Below, piece by piece: positions 27,362-37,888 of a stretch of DNA of 64,000 bases (its first letter is position 1; each line of letters begins with the position of its first letter). The translations under genes were made by a program, and so were the position numbers. Source of the stretch: Marinobacter vinifirmus (GTDB lineage Bacteria; Pseudomonadota; Gammaproteobacteria; Pseudomonadales; Oleiphilaceae); the NCBI RefSeq assembly GCF_002258215.1, contig NZ_NEFY01000005.1, forward strand, positions 124,001 through 188,000, given 5' to 3'. The notes beneath the pieces are model-generated. The model had not been told where the DNA came from and searched no databases. It was given only the letters and a program-made list of their open reading frames with translations.

Positions 27362-27942
27362 TGAACCGCCTGCTATTGCTGTTGTTTGGTGCCTCCGCCA
27401 CCGTGTTGATGTTCGGCCTGTGGATTCCGTTCAAGGCGCTGGTAGCCCAGGAGCTGCTGGCACTGGCCTGGGCCGAAACCCAGGCGCGACAGGTGGAAGC
27501 CCGGCCCTGGCCCTGGGCCGATACCTGGCCGGTGGCCAGGCTGGAGTTGCCGGAGCTGGGGGTGTCGATGATTGTGCTGGAGGGCCTGCACGGAGAAAGC
27601 CTGGCGTTTGGCCCGGGGCGGATGGTCGCCGGGGAGCAGGGGCCGGTGATTCTGGCTGGCCACCGGGATACCCATTTCCGGCCCCTGGAGCACCTTGAGC
27701 AGGGCCACCGGGTGCAGCTGCAGGGCCAGGACCAGCAGTGGCAGCAGTATCAGGTAACCGGAACCCGGGTGGTGGACAGCAGAACAGAGTCCATCGATAC
27801 CAGCACCTTCGGCCCGGATACCCTGCTGCTGGTAACCTGTTACCCGTTTGATGCGCTCGATGCCAACGGCCCGCTGCGTTTCGTGGTGGAGGCAAAACCG
27901 GTTAACAGACCGGTACAAAAGGATACTGTTGCCGCCCTCTGA
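27358..27942 (+). CDS. Class GN sortase
   Basis: A 194-residue transpeptidase. An N-terminal membrane anchor (about 4-30) precedes the sortase barrel with the catalytic set His102 in LAGHRDTHF, Cys161 in LLVTCYPF and Arg174 in GPLRFVV. Gram-negative class GN sortases usually serve one dedicated substrate encoded next door; here that is the VIT-VWA protein whose stop overlaps this start. The expected reaction is cleavage at the C-terminal sorting motif and transfer to an envelope acceptor, which is unknown in Gram-negatives. A 28-base near-perfect dyad begins at the stop codon. Confidence 0.92.
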   Translation: MMNRLLLLLFGASATVLMFGLWIPFKALVAQELLALAWAETQARQVEARPWPWADTWPVARLELPELGVSMIVLEGLHGESLAFGPGRMVAGEQGPVILAGHRDTHFRPLEHLEQGHRVQLQGQDQQWQQYQVTGTRVVDSRTESIDTSTFGPDTLLLVTCYPFDALDANGPLRFVVEAKPVNRPVQKDTVAAL

Positions 27943-27969
27943 TTTTGGCGTACACTTGTGCGCCAAAAT
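27942..27969. promoter_or_regulatory. 28-base dyad after sortase gene
   Basis: The arms ATTTTGGCG and CGCCAAAAT are perfect and the 10-base centre pairs partly (ACA with TGT). There is no T-run after it. It could be an operator for the gene starting at 27991 or a weak terminator of the sortase operon. Confidence 0.5.
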
Positions 27970-27990
27970 TTCGAGTAACGGTAAAGCTGT

Positions 27991-28710
27991 ATGGCAGTCG
28001 CAAGAAAAATCCTGGCCTGGCTGAGTGTTCCGCTGATTTGCATGCTGGCCCTGATTGGCTACATCGCACGGCCTTTCAACCCGGATAACAACCGTTTGCT
28101 GGCCTGGACACTGGCCCGTGTGGGGCGCTGTCTGCTGGGTATGAAGCGCCCTTTGTATGGCGCCGAAAACATGCCGCAAGACCGGCCCACGGTAATCATC
28201 GCCAACCACCAGCAGAACGACGACCTGTTCGTGGTGGGCGACCTGCTGCCGCCGCGTACCGTGGCGGTGGGTAAGTCCTCACTGGTCTGGTTGCCGTTCT
28301 TCGGCCAGGTGTTCTGGCTCGGCGGCAACATCATCCTCAATCGCGGCCGCTCCCATAAAGCCGTGGCAGCCATGCAGGCTACCAGTGATGCTATCCGCAA
28401 AGACCGCAAAAGCATCTGGGTGTTTCCTGAAGGCACCCGTAGCCGTGGCCGGGGGCTGGGCAGCTTCAAAAAAGGCGCTTTCCACACGGCCATTGCCGCC
28501 GGAGCCCCCATCACCATGGTGTGTGCCGGCGAGTATCACAGCCAAACCCGTGGCTGGGCCGGCCGCCGGAAATCGGTGCCGGTGCATATCCTGCCGCCGG
28601 TAGAAACCACCGGCCTGACCCGTGACGATGTGCCGGAGCTGATGGCCCGGTGTCACCAGCAAATGGCAGACGCCATCACAGCCCTCGGCCACCGCCCCGG
28701 AACTGCTTGA
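27991..28710 (+). CDS. Lysophospholipid acyltransferase (PlsC family)
   Basis: A 239-residue 1-acyl-sn-glycerol-3-phosphate acyltransferase-like enzyme. A membrane helix at about 8-28 is followed by motif I NHQQNDDLF (His-x4-Asp), a GKSSLVWLPFFGQVFWLGG region and motif III FPEGTRSRGRG; APITMVCAGEY corresponds to motif IV. These enzymes acylate lysophosphatidate in phospholipid synthesis at the inner membrane. It resembles E. coli PlsC in length and motif order, but several paralogues exist in such genomes and which this one is cannot be told. A dyad lies just upstream. Confidence 0.88.
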   Translation: MAVARKILAWLSVPLICMLALIGYIARPFNPDNNRLLAWTLARVGRCLLGMKRPLYGAENMPQDRPTVIIANHQQNDDLFVVGDLLPPRTVAVGKSSLVWLPFFGQVFWLGGNIILNRGRSHKAVAAMQATSDAIRKDRKSIWVFPEGTRSRGRGLGSFKKGAFHTAIAAGAPITMVCAGEYHSQTRGWAGRRKSVPVHILPPVETTGLTRDDVPELMARCHQQMADAITALGHRPGTA

Positions 28711-28714
28711 ATGC

Positions 28715-28732
28715 CTGCCCAAAACAGGGCAG
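28715..28732 (+). terminator. Short hairpin after plsC-like gene
   Basis: A 6-base stem CTGCCC / GGGCAG with loop AAAACA, followed by a short pyrimidine run (TCTTCT). It is a weak terminator candidate. Confidence 0.35.
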
Positions 28733-28773
28733 TCTTCTGGCAGGATTGAACACCACATAAGGGGAGTGGATAA

Positions 28774-29016
28774 ATGAGCTTTCTCTGGTTTCTGATTATC
28801 GGTGGCCTGGCCGGTTGGCTGGCGGGCCTGATCATGAAGGGTAAAGGGTTCGGTGTGCTGGCCAATATCGGTATCGGCATCGTCGGTTCAGTGATTGGCG
28901 GTGTGCTGTTCAGCATGTTGGGCCTGGCGGTGAAGAGCATGATCGGCGAGCTGGTCACAGCCACGGTAGGTGCGGTGTTGCTGCTGGCTGTCGTCAACAA
29001 GATCAAGCAGGGCTGA
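28774..29016 (+). CDS. GlsB/YeaQ/YmgE family membrane protein
   Basis: An 80-residue Gly-rich membrane protein of the GlsB/YeaQ/YmgE (transglycosylase-associated) family: FLWFLIIGGLAGWLAGLIMK, then GIGIVGSVIGGVLF and a third helix near the end. Members are often stress-induced inner-membrane proteins without assigned activity. AAGGGGAG at 28759-28766 precedes the start. The MAPEG gene follows after one base, so the two are probably co-transcribed. Confidence 0.9.
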   Translation: MSFLWFLIIGGLAGWLAGLIMKGKGFGVLANIGIGIVGSVIGGVLFSMLGLAVKSMIGELVTATVGAVLLLAVVNKIKQG

Positions 29017-29017
29017 C

Positions 29018-29419
29018 ATGATCGTACCCGTAACCGCAGTCTTCGCGGCCGTTATCGGCCTGTTGTTGCTGGTGCTCTCGGGCCAGGTGGTGAAGTACCG
29101 GCTCAAGTACCGCATGGGTCTGGGGGTGAATGACGACCCGGAGTTTGAAGCGGCGGTGCGCGCCCACGCCAACCTGGTGGAATACGCGCCGGTTGGCCTG
29201 ATCATGCTGGCCATTGCCGAGTTGAACGGTGTCGCCAGCGGCCTGATCTACTGGACCGGCATGGCATTAGTGGTCGGGCGAATCCTGCATGCCTGGGGCA
29301 TGATCAACGGCAAGGGTGGTCCCCACAAAGCCCGAATGATCGGTATTCTGCTGACCTGGCTGGCGATCCTGGTGGCGGCGTTGTTGCTGCTGTGGAATGT
29401 CTGGCAGGTATACGGCTGA
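29018..29419 (+). CDS. MAPEG family membrane protein
   Basis: A 133-residue protein with four hydrophobic helices and the MAPEG signature: GVNDDPEFEAAVRAHANLVE followed by YAPVGLIMLAIAELNG. MAPEG proteins include membrane glutathione transferases; bacterial YecN-like members have no proven substrate. The frame continues upstream into the GlsB gene, but ATG 29018, two bases after that stop, gives the family's normal N-terminus. A strong terminator follows. Confidence 0.88.
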   Translation: MIVPVTAVFAAVIGLLLLVLSGQVVKYRLKYRMGLGVNDDPEFEAAVRAHANLVEYAPVGLIMLAIAELNGVASGLIYWTGMALVVGRILHAWGMINGKGGPHKARMIGILLTWLAILVAALLLLWNVWQVYG

Positions 29420-29438
29420 GGCGGATAGCTGTCTAAGG

Positions 29439-29461
29439 AACGGGGCCCTCGAGGCCCCGTT
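29439..29461. terminator. Bidirectional terminator after MAPEG gene
   Basis: A 9-base stem AACGGGGCC / GGCCCCGTT with a 5-base loop, followed by TCTGTTT. It lies between the convergent MAPEG and OmpA-domain genes. Confidence 0.8.
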
Positions 29462-29483
29462 TCTGTTTACGGCGCGTGACGTT

Positions 29484-29924
29484 TCAGAGGGCCTGGGCCA
29501 TATCCACGGTAAGATACTCCAGTTCCACCCGCCGGTTGGCTGCGTGGTCTTCCGGCCGGGTCAGGGGGCGTTCGGCGCCCCAGGTGGTCATCAGGATAGC
29601 ACTTTGCGGCACGCCCTCCTGAATCAGCAACCGGGCTACAGCGTTGGCACGCAGCCTGGCCAGGAAGCGGTTGTACTCGGGTGAACCAAAGTTGTCGGTA
29701 TGGCCGTGGATTCTGACCCGTACACCGGGGTGGTTTTTCAGGTAGGCGGCATGCTGGCGCATAATGGCAGCATCGCCGGCGTCAGGCACATGTTTGTTAA
29801 AGCCATAATGGAACCGAGTGCGGTGAGGGCGGCCGGCTTCTGTCCCCAGCGAATCTGCCATTACACCGGAGAGCAGGGCGGCCCGGGCGAGCATTTCGGG
29901 GTTGTCCAGAACGAGTACGGTCAT
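29484..29924 (-). CDS. OmpA-domain protein without signal peptide
   Basis: A 146-residue protein whose C-terminal 100 residues form an OmpA-like peptidoglycan-binding domain: FHYGFNKHVPD, VRVRIHGHTDNFGSPEYN, then ANAVARLLIQEGV and HAANRRVELEYL. The start at 29924 has AAGGAT 8 bases upstream. The N-terminal 35 residues (VLVLDNPEMLARAALLSGVM) contain no recognisable signal peptide or lipobox, so export is not explained. It may stay in the cytosol, or a distal start or an unusual secretion route may be involved. Confidence 0.8.
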   Translation of the reverse strand: MTVLVLDNPEMLARAALLSGVMADSLGTEAGRPHRTRFHYGFNKHVPDAGDAAIMRQHAAYLKNHPGVRVRIHGHTDNFGSPEYNRFLARLRANAVARLLIQEGVPQSAILMTTWGAERPLTRPEDHAANRRVELEYLTVDMAQAL

Positions 29925-30156
29925 GTGCAGTATCCTTAAGTCCAGTGTCAGGTTCTTCTTGTTATTGCCGTTTCACTATTCAGTTATAGAGCAATAACAA
30001 CAATTGGCTAATGGTCGATAGCCCCTGACGGGGTTGTTGGTCACCGATTGAATGGCATTTGTGTGACCTGGTGATGACATTACACCGCGAAAAGAAGGCC
30101 CCGCTGTGGTAAAAAACAGCTTTTCAGGGACAGATTATGATGAATTGTGACCGCCC

Positions 30157-31602
30157 ATGCTGATTATCCCCGCCGAGAACGCCATCAACTGGAAGCGCCC
30201 GCCCTGGGTAACCCTGGGCCTGATGATGGCCTGTGTCATGGTGTTCCTGTTCTATCAGGGAGCAGACGACCGCAAGCTGGACGCAGCGATCGAGCAGTAC
30301 CTTGATGGCAACCTGCTGGCACTGGAAGCCCCCGCCTACGAAGACTACCTGCAGCGGGAAATCCGCTTCGAAGGCGACCAGCAGAGTGTGCTGGAGCTGC
30401 AGGAATTCCAGGCCCTGAGGGAGCAGGATGAACAAGGCTGGCAGGCGGTTACCCTGCTGTTTGACCGGGATTATTACCAGTACCTGCAAGACAACCGGGA
30501 CCTGATCTGGTCGGTAGCCGAGCGCAACCAGTGGTCGGAGCAGCGCGGTGCCATTGAGGAGCAGTGGATCAGCCGCATGAGCGCCTTCCAGTTGGGGCTG
30601 GTGCCGTCTGACTTGTCGCTGTATACCCTGATCACCTACCAGTTCCTGCACGGCGGCTGGGGCCACATCATCGGCAACCTGCTGTTCTTGTTCCTGCTCG
30701 GTTTTACCGTGGAGCGGGCGCTGGGCCCGGGCAAATTCCTGGTGGCCTACCTGGTGTGCGGGGCCCTGTCCGGGTTGGTATTTACCGGGTTTTCCATGGG
30801 CAGCCAGATCCCGCTGGTGGGCGCATCCGGTTCCATATCCGGGCTGATGGGTATGTACGTGGCCATTTATGGCCTGCAGAAAATCCGGTTTTTCTACTTC
30901 CTGGGTGTGTACTTCAACTACTTCCGGGCGCCGGCCATTGCCATGCTGCCGGTGTGGCTGGGCAAGGAGATCTACGATTACTGGTTCGCCGGAGCTACCG
31001 GTATTGCCTACATGGCCCACGCCGGCGGCCTGCTGGCGGGGGCTGCGCTGGTCTGGCTGTTGGGCAAGAGCTGGTTGCAGGTAAAAGAAGAGTTCTTCGA
31101 GCCGGAACCGGAGCAGCAAGACGAGCAGTTTACCCGGGGGTATGCCCAGGCCATGGCCAGTGTTGGCCGCATGGAATTCGACCTGGCCCGGCGCCAGTTC
31201 GAGGCTTTACGGGAAAACTATCCGGACAGAACGGTATTGCTGGAGCACCTGTACCAGCTGGCCAAGTTGCGCCCGGACCTGCCGGAATACCGGGACCTAG
31301 CCCGAACCCTGATGGCCGATGCCATGAACCGGCGGCAGCCAGAACAGATGCTGGACGTCTGGAACGAGTACCTCAGCAAGGGCGAAGCCCACCACCCGCT
31401 GGCGGTGGAAGACCATAACCGGGTGCTGTTCACCAGCCTGAAAAACCACGACCTGAAAGCCGCTGAAAAGGCCTTCGAACGCATGCGCCTGAAGGCCGAG
31501 CCGGATATGGTGCAGGAAGCCTGCCGGTTACTGCTGGCCGAGTTCGAAAAGCTGCAGATGGAACCCAAGGCCCGGCATTACCGGCAGTTGTTAAGGGGCT
31601 AG
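30157..31602 (+). CDS. Rhomboid intramembrane serine protease with helical-repeat tail
   Basis: A 481-residue rhomboid-family protein. An N-terminal soluble insert of about 120 residues precedes the core, which has YQFLHGGWGHIIGNLLFLFL, the nucleophile Ser224 in GASGSISGLMGMY and catalytic His288 in YMAHAGGLLAG. From about residue 320 on there is a soluble TPR-like helical region (FDLARRQFEALRENYPDRTV; LKNHDLKAAEKAFERMR). It should cleave membrane substrates in the inner membrane. About 230 bases lie upstream, with no clear promoter and only a weak ribosome-binding site. It converges on the next gene, sharing a CTAG in which both stop codons lie. Confidence 0.88.
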   Translation: MLIIPAENAINWKRPPWVTLGLMMACVMVFLFYQGADDRKLDAAIEQYLDGNLLALEAPAYEDYLQREIRFEGDQQSVLELQEFQALREQDEQGWQAVTLLFDRDYYQYLQDNRDLIWSVAERNQWSEQRGAIEEQWISRMSAFQLGLVPSDLSLYTLITYQFLHGGWGHIIGNLLFLFLLGFTVERALGPGKFLVAYLVCGALSGLVFTGFSMGSQIPLVGASGSISGLMGMYVAIYGLQKIRFFYFLGVYFNYFRAPAIAMLPVWLGKEIYDYWFAGATGIAYMAHAGGLLAGAALVWLLGKSWLQVKEEFFEPEPEQQDEQFTRGYAQAMASVGRMEFDLARRQFEALRENYPDRTVLLEHLYQLAKLRPDLPEYRDLARTLMADAMNRRQPEQMLDVWNEYLSKGEAHHPLAVEDHNRVLFTSLKNHDLKAAEKAFERMRLKAEPDMVQEACRLLLAEFEKLQMEPKARHYRQLLRG

Positions 31603-33053
31603 TCCGGCACCTGAAAGCTCGCTTTCGGCCCTTTCAAAGGCTGCCGGTTGCGGGCCTGTTCCAGCCACACCTCAATATCCTGGTGCACCGGATGGCCGGC
31701 GCATCGCTTCTGGATAAACGCCAGGAATGCGCTGGCCTTCTCCCATTGCTGAAGGCCATTGGCCAGGGCCTGGGCCACAATCAGGTAGGCCGGCGCCAGC
31801 TGGTCACTGTTCGGGAAGCGTTTGTGGAAGTCCTGCAGCAGGCGGATAGCCGTTTTCGGGTGGCCCCGGTGATACAGGGTGGTGGCACAGGTTACTGCCA
31901 GTTCCGGGTCTTCGAGCTTGAAGCCGGGCTCCAGCGTCTGCAGGGTTTCTACCAGCCGGTTCAGCCCGTCACCGTCCTGCCGCGCGGCCAGCCAGGCCAT
32001 GATTCTGGGGTGGAACCGGTACAGCTCCCGGGCATCGTTCCGGGCGGTCAGCAGCTGGTATAACTGGCCGACGCGCACCGGGTTATCCCGGTCATTCTTC
32101 AGGGCTTCCAGCAGCATGCTGTGTACCCGGTCGTAGTTGCCGTCTTTCAGGTTCATGTCCAGGTCGGCATCAAACCGGCTGCTGCGATCCCGCTGGTGGT
32201 TTTCGGTTATACCTTCCCCATCCTGCAAGTCTGACGCAAAGCCCAGTTCCTCCTGGTACTGAAACAGCAGGTAACCGAGCATGTGGAACAGAATCAGGGT
32301 GAAGGTACTGTTCAGAAAGCCCGCTAGGGGTTGCGCTACCCACATGGGGAAGTGGCTAACAGCAAAGTCCTGGGCTGCACCGGAGGCCAGGGTCAGCAGA
32401 ATCAGGTAGCCATAAAGCAGGAAGTAGGGGGTGCCGATTCGGGAGATCAGTACCGCCAGGTTCATGGGGTTTACTGCGGCACCCACCGACCGCTCCATGG
32501 CCAGCACCATGATGCTGGCGGGCAGGGCCAGTACCGCAAAGGCCAGTGCCAGCATCATCAGGATCGGCCCGCCGATCATGGCGGCGGCGCCCACAAGGCC
32601 GCCCATCAGAACAAACACCAGTAGCTGCAGAATCACGATATTGAACCCGCTACCGGTAAAGGCGACGGCCACGGGTGGTGGCTTGAGGTGGCCTTCGGCG
32701 GTGTGGTTGATGACCGCGTAGGTGTACTTGAACAGCGCCAGGGCCAGCACAATCCAGATCAGCAGGCCGATCAGGTTGGGTGGTGCAATCAGCGGCACCA
32801 GGGTGCAGATGGCGATGACGATCAGCGGGTCGGTATGGAACGGGTAGCGGAAAAACGCGCCTACCCGTTGCCAGAAAGGGACCACTTCGGTGGCGGCGCC
32901 CAGATAACGCATGGCCTTGCTGCAGCGGGGGCAAAGGGCCCGGCGCTGCCGGGTGTCGGCATCGGGCATACAGCGGGTGCAATAATGCATCTGGCATTCA
33001 CCGCAATGCCACTTGGCAGGCTCGCCCGGGTGGTAATGACAATCGTGCTTCAC
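31599..33053 (-). CDS. B-box-like zinc finger, multi-span membrane protein with helical-repeat tail
   Basis: A 484-residue protein. Residues about 5-45 have a B-box-like metal site: CHYHPGEPAKWHCGECQMHY then CTRC and CPRC. Five or six membrane segments follow at about 75-270 (IVIAICTLVPLIAPPNLIGL, MIGGPILMMLALAFAVLALP). The C-terminal 190 residues are soluble and look like helical repeats (DGNYDRVHSMLLEALKND; TAIRLLQDFHKRFPNSDQL). The function is unknown. Its plan of membrane core plus repeat tail mirrors that of the convergent rhomboid, with which it shares the CTAG stop palindrome. AGGA lies upstream of the start. Confidence 0.75.
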   Translation of the reverse strand: MKHDCHYHPGEPAKWHCGECQMHYCTRCMPDADTRQRRALCPRCSKAMRYLGAATEVVPFWQRVGAFFRYPFHTDPLIVIAICTLVPLIAPPNLIGLLIWIVLALALFKYTYAVINHTAEGHLKPPPVAVAFTGSGFNIVILQLLVFVLMGGLVGAAAMIGGPILMMLALAFAVLALPASIMVLAMERSVGAAVNPMNLAVLISRIGTPYFLLYGYLILLTLASGAAQDFAVSHFPMWVAQPLAGFLNSTFTLILFHMLGYLLFQYQEELGFASDLQDGEGITENHQRDRSSRFDADLDMNLKDGNYDRVHSMLLEALKNDRDNPVRVGQLYQLLTARNDARELYRFHPRIMAWLAARQDGDGLNRLVETLQTLEPGFKLEDPELAVTCATTLYHRGHPKTAIRLLQDFHKRFPNSDQLAPAYLIVAQALANGLQQWEKASAFLAFIQKRCAGHPVHQDIEVWLEQARNRQPLKGPKASFQVPD

Positions 33054-33085
33054 GGAGAGGATCCTGGTCCGTCAGAAAACAGGCG

Positions 33086-33451
33086 CTAATGATGACAGAA
33101 CCGGCAGGGGGTCGCAGCCATTGTGTTCACACTGCGGGATTCCGGTGCCCCGCAGCTCAGCCGGCGGTCACCCTTGCGGTAATTGAAGGTAGAACCGGTG
33201 AAGTGCCCGGTGGTGTCCCGGTCATAGCGCAACTTTTCGATCACGCTTTTGTCGGTCAGCGGCCCTTGAAGAATGCGCGGGTTCTGGCCCTCCAGCTCGT
33301 CCGGGCTATACCCGGTTGTTGCGCAGAAGGCCGGGTTGGCATAGAGAATCCGGTGTTGGGCGTCGGTGACCAGTATAGAGCTGAACGACAACTCGGTTGC
33401 CGCGCGCAACAACATGAGTGAGTCATCAGCAGAGATACCTGGCAGGTTCAT
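33086..33451 (-). CDS. PAS-domain protein, apparently truncated
   Basis: A 121-residue frame containing most of one PAS domain: ELSFSSILVTDAQHRILYAN, AFCATTGYSPDELEGQNPRI, LQGPLTDKSVIEKL and HFTGSTFNYRKGD. After that point the expected last strands are missing and the sequence becomes unlike PAS (RRLSCGAPESRS, ending CRFCHH). This suggests a 3' truncation or decayed fragment. The LOV-like site reads GQNPRILQG, with Pro where LOV proteins have the flavin-binding Cys, so light sensing is unlikely. ATG 33451 has AAGG 8 bases upstream; ATG 33520 is also in frame. It is divergent from acnA. Confidence 0.55.
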   Translation of the reverse strand: MNLPGISADDSLMLLRAATELSFSSILVTDAQHRILYANPAFCATTGYSPDELEGQNPRILQGPLTDKSVIEKLRYDRDTTGHFTGSTFNYRKGDRRLSCGAPESRSVNTMAATPCRFCHH

Positions 33452-33592
33452 GGAAGGTACCTTGGTCAAGTTGCCGCCTGTGGTGTCGGGTGACGTTGGA
33501 TTGAAACCATAGGCCAGCATTGTTCAGATTGCCGGCCGTGTCAACGCAAGTGACTATTCACCAAGGAAATGTCGAACATTCATCGTCTCCGG

Positions 33593-33621
33593 TTGAAGTC
33601 TCACTTATCGGTGCAATAGTT
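33593..33621 (+). promoter_or_regulatory. Possible sigma-70 promoter of acnA
   Basis: TTGAAG at 33593-33598 and ATAGTT at 33616-33621 are separated by 17 bases, 44 bases before the acnA start. This is a by-eye match. Confidence 0.35.
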
Positions 33622-33665
33622 AGTGGATAGAGTGTTACCAGACAAACTCCACGAGGAGGCAACGT

Positions 33666-36425
<2,760 letters not shown>

Positions 36426-36435
36426 TGCCATCCTG

Positions 36436-36458
36436 CGGGGCCAGCCCGGCTGGCCCCG
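36436..36458 (+). terminator. Hairpin after acnA
   Basis: A 10-base perfect stem CGGGGCCAGC / GCTGGCCCCG with a 3-base loop, 10 bases after the acnA stop. No strong T-run follows. Confidence 0.6.
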
Positions 36459-36525
36459 TGTCCTGCCCCGCATTTTCAGGTAAGCTGGCGGCCTTTTCTT
36501 AATCCCTGAATGAAGACAAGGTGCC

Positions 36526-36843
36526 ATGGCTGACTCCCCACGCGACGACATCAAAGCCAAACTCAACCTCGAAACCTCCCGAATTCACTGGCACGAGCTG
36601 CAGACCTACTACGCCCGCGGGCAAGTTGTGCGGGTTGCACCGGAGCTGGACTTGCTGGACGTAGCCGCAGAACTGACCGCCGACAACAAGGCCCGGTTCG
36701 AACAGTGGATGACCTCCGGGCAGGTGGGTGAAGTGGCACCGGACCTGGCGCGCGGTTGGTACGACCGCAATGCGGAACTCTGGGCCGTGGTCATTGCGCC
36801 CTGGGTACTGGTGCAGGATCGCTCGGGCGCCAGCCTGCACTGA
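36526..36843 (+). CDS. DUF2288 protein
   Basis: A 105-residue acidic protein matching DUF2288: LNLETSRIHWHELQTYYARG near the N-terminus and LWAVVIAPWVLVQD near the C-terminus. The family is small, soluble and of unknown function. AAGGTG at 36519-36524 lies immediately upstream. The LysO gene starts 35 bases later, so a shared transcript is likely. Confidence 0.85.
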   Translation: MADSPRDDIKAKLNLETSRIHWHELQTYYARGQVVRVAPELDLLDVAAELTADNKARFEQWMTSGQVGEVAPDLARGWYDRNAELWAVVIAPWVLVQDRSGASLH

Positions 36844-36877
36844 TCCTTTCCCTTAGCCATTCTTTTCCGAGGTTGCC

Positions 36878-37786
36878 ATGCTCACCGGCGCTTTGCTGAT
36901 TCTTGCCCCATTGTTTCTGGGCTTTGCCTTTGCCCTGTCCAATCGCCGGTTGATGACGGTGATCCACTACACCGTGGAAGGGCTGGTGTATTTCATTCTG
37001 GCACTGCTGGGCCTGAGCCTTGGGCAGATGGAAGGGCTGTTGGGGCAACTGGGCACCATGGCGGGACAGGTCAGCGCGCTGGTGGTGGTGTTACTGGTAG
37101 CGAACATGCTGGGGCTGTGGCTGTTTCATCGCTGGGCGCCACTGGATGTCGGGGAACAAACCGGCGAGGGTCGGCCGGGCTACCGGCGCCTGTTCCTGGC
37201 CGGGCTGAAACCCCTGTTGGCGGTGCTTGTGGGGGCTTTGCTGGGTTATTTCCTGTTTCCGGAGCTGCCGCTGGTGGACGATGTGGCCACCGGTGCCTTG
37301 ATGTTTCTGCTGTTTCTGATTGGCCTGCAATTACGTAATGCCGGCCTTTCCCTGCGCAAGTTGCTGATGAACCGTCAGGGGCTGGGCATTGCCCTGGCGC
37401 TGGTGGCAAGCTCCCTGGTGGCGGGCCTGGCGTTGATTCCGGTATTGCAGGTGCCCTGGCACCAGGCCCTGGCGCTGGCGTCTGGCTTTGGCTGGTATTC
37501 GCTGTCCGGCATTGTCATTGGCGATGCCCTGGGCCCGGCCTGGGGTGGCGTGGCGTTTCTGAACGACGTGCTGCGGGAAATCATTGCCCTGGCGCTGATT
37601 CCGCTGGTGATCACCGCTCGCCCGGCCATGGCCATCGGTTACGGTGGTGCCACCGCGATGGACTTCACTTTGCCGGTTATCCGCAGCAGTGGCGGCCTGG
37701 CCTGTGTGCCGGTGGCCATTGCTTCCGGTTTTCTGCTGTCGTTTCTGTCTCCGGTGTTGATGGGCGTGTTTCTGTCTTTCGGCTAA
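36878..37786 (+). CDS. lysO: Lysine exporter LysO family protein
   Basis: A 302-residue protein with about eight hydrophobic helices matching LysO (YbjE), the inner-membrane exporter of lysine and its toxic analogue thialysine. The core motifs are LMFLLFLIGLQLRNAGLSLR, SGFGWYSLSGIVIGDALGP and GGATAMDFTLPVIRSSGG. The last matches the conserved GGATSMDFTLP-type block of the family. GAGG and ATGC lie just before the start. Lysine specificity is inferred from family only. Confidence 0.85.
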   Translation: MLTGALLILAPLFLGFAFALSNRRLMTVIHYTVEGLVYFILALLGLSLGQMEGLLGQLGTMAGQVSALVVVLLVANMLGLWLFHRWAPLDVGEQTGEGRPGYRRLFLAGLKPLLAVLVGALLGYFLFPELPLVDDVATGALMFLLFLIGLQLRNAGLSLRKLLMNRQGLGIALALVASSLVAGLALIPVLQVPWHQALALASGFGWYSLSGIVIGDALGPAWGGVAFLNDVLREIIALALIPLVITARPAMAIGYGGATAMDFTLPVIRSSGGLACVPVAIASGFLLSFLSPVLMGVFLSFG

Positions 37787-37888
37787 GCTGAATATCAGGG
37801 TTCTGGTTGGGTCCGATGGCCCGTGCGGGTAGGCGGCTGCAGGACATCTGTATTACTATCCGACACATTGTGTTATTCGGAGCCTTTC

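Noticed and set aside
33086..33451. LOV photoreceptor
   Set aside because: The motif GQNPRILQG lacks the flavin-reactive Cys and the domain is incomplete.
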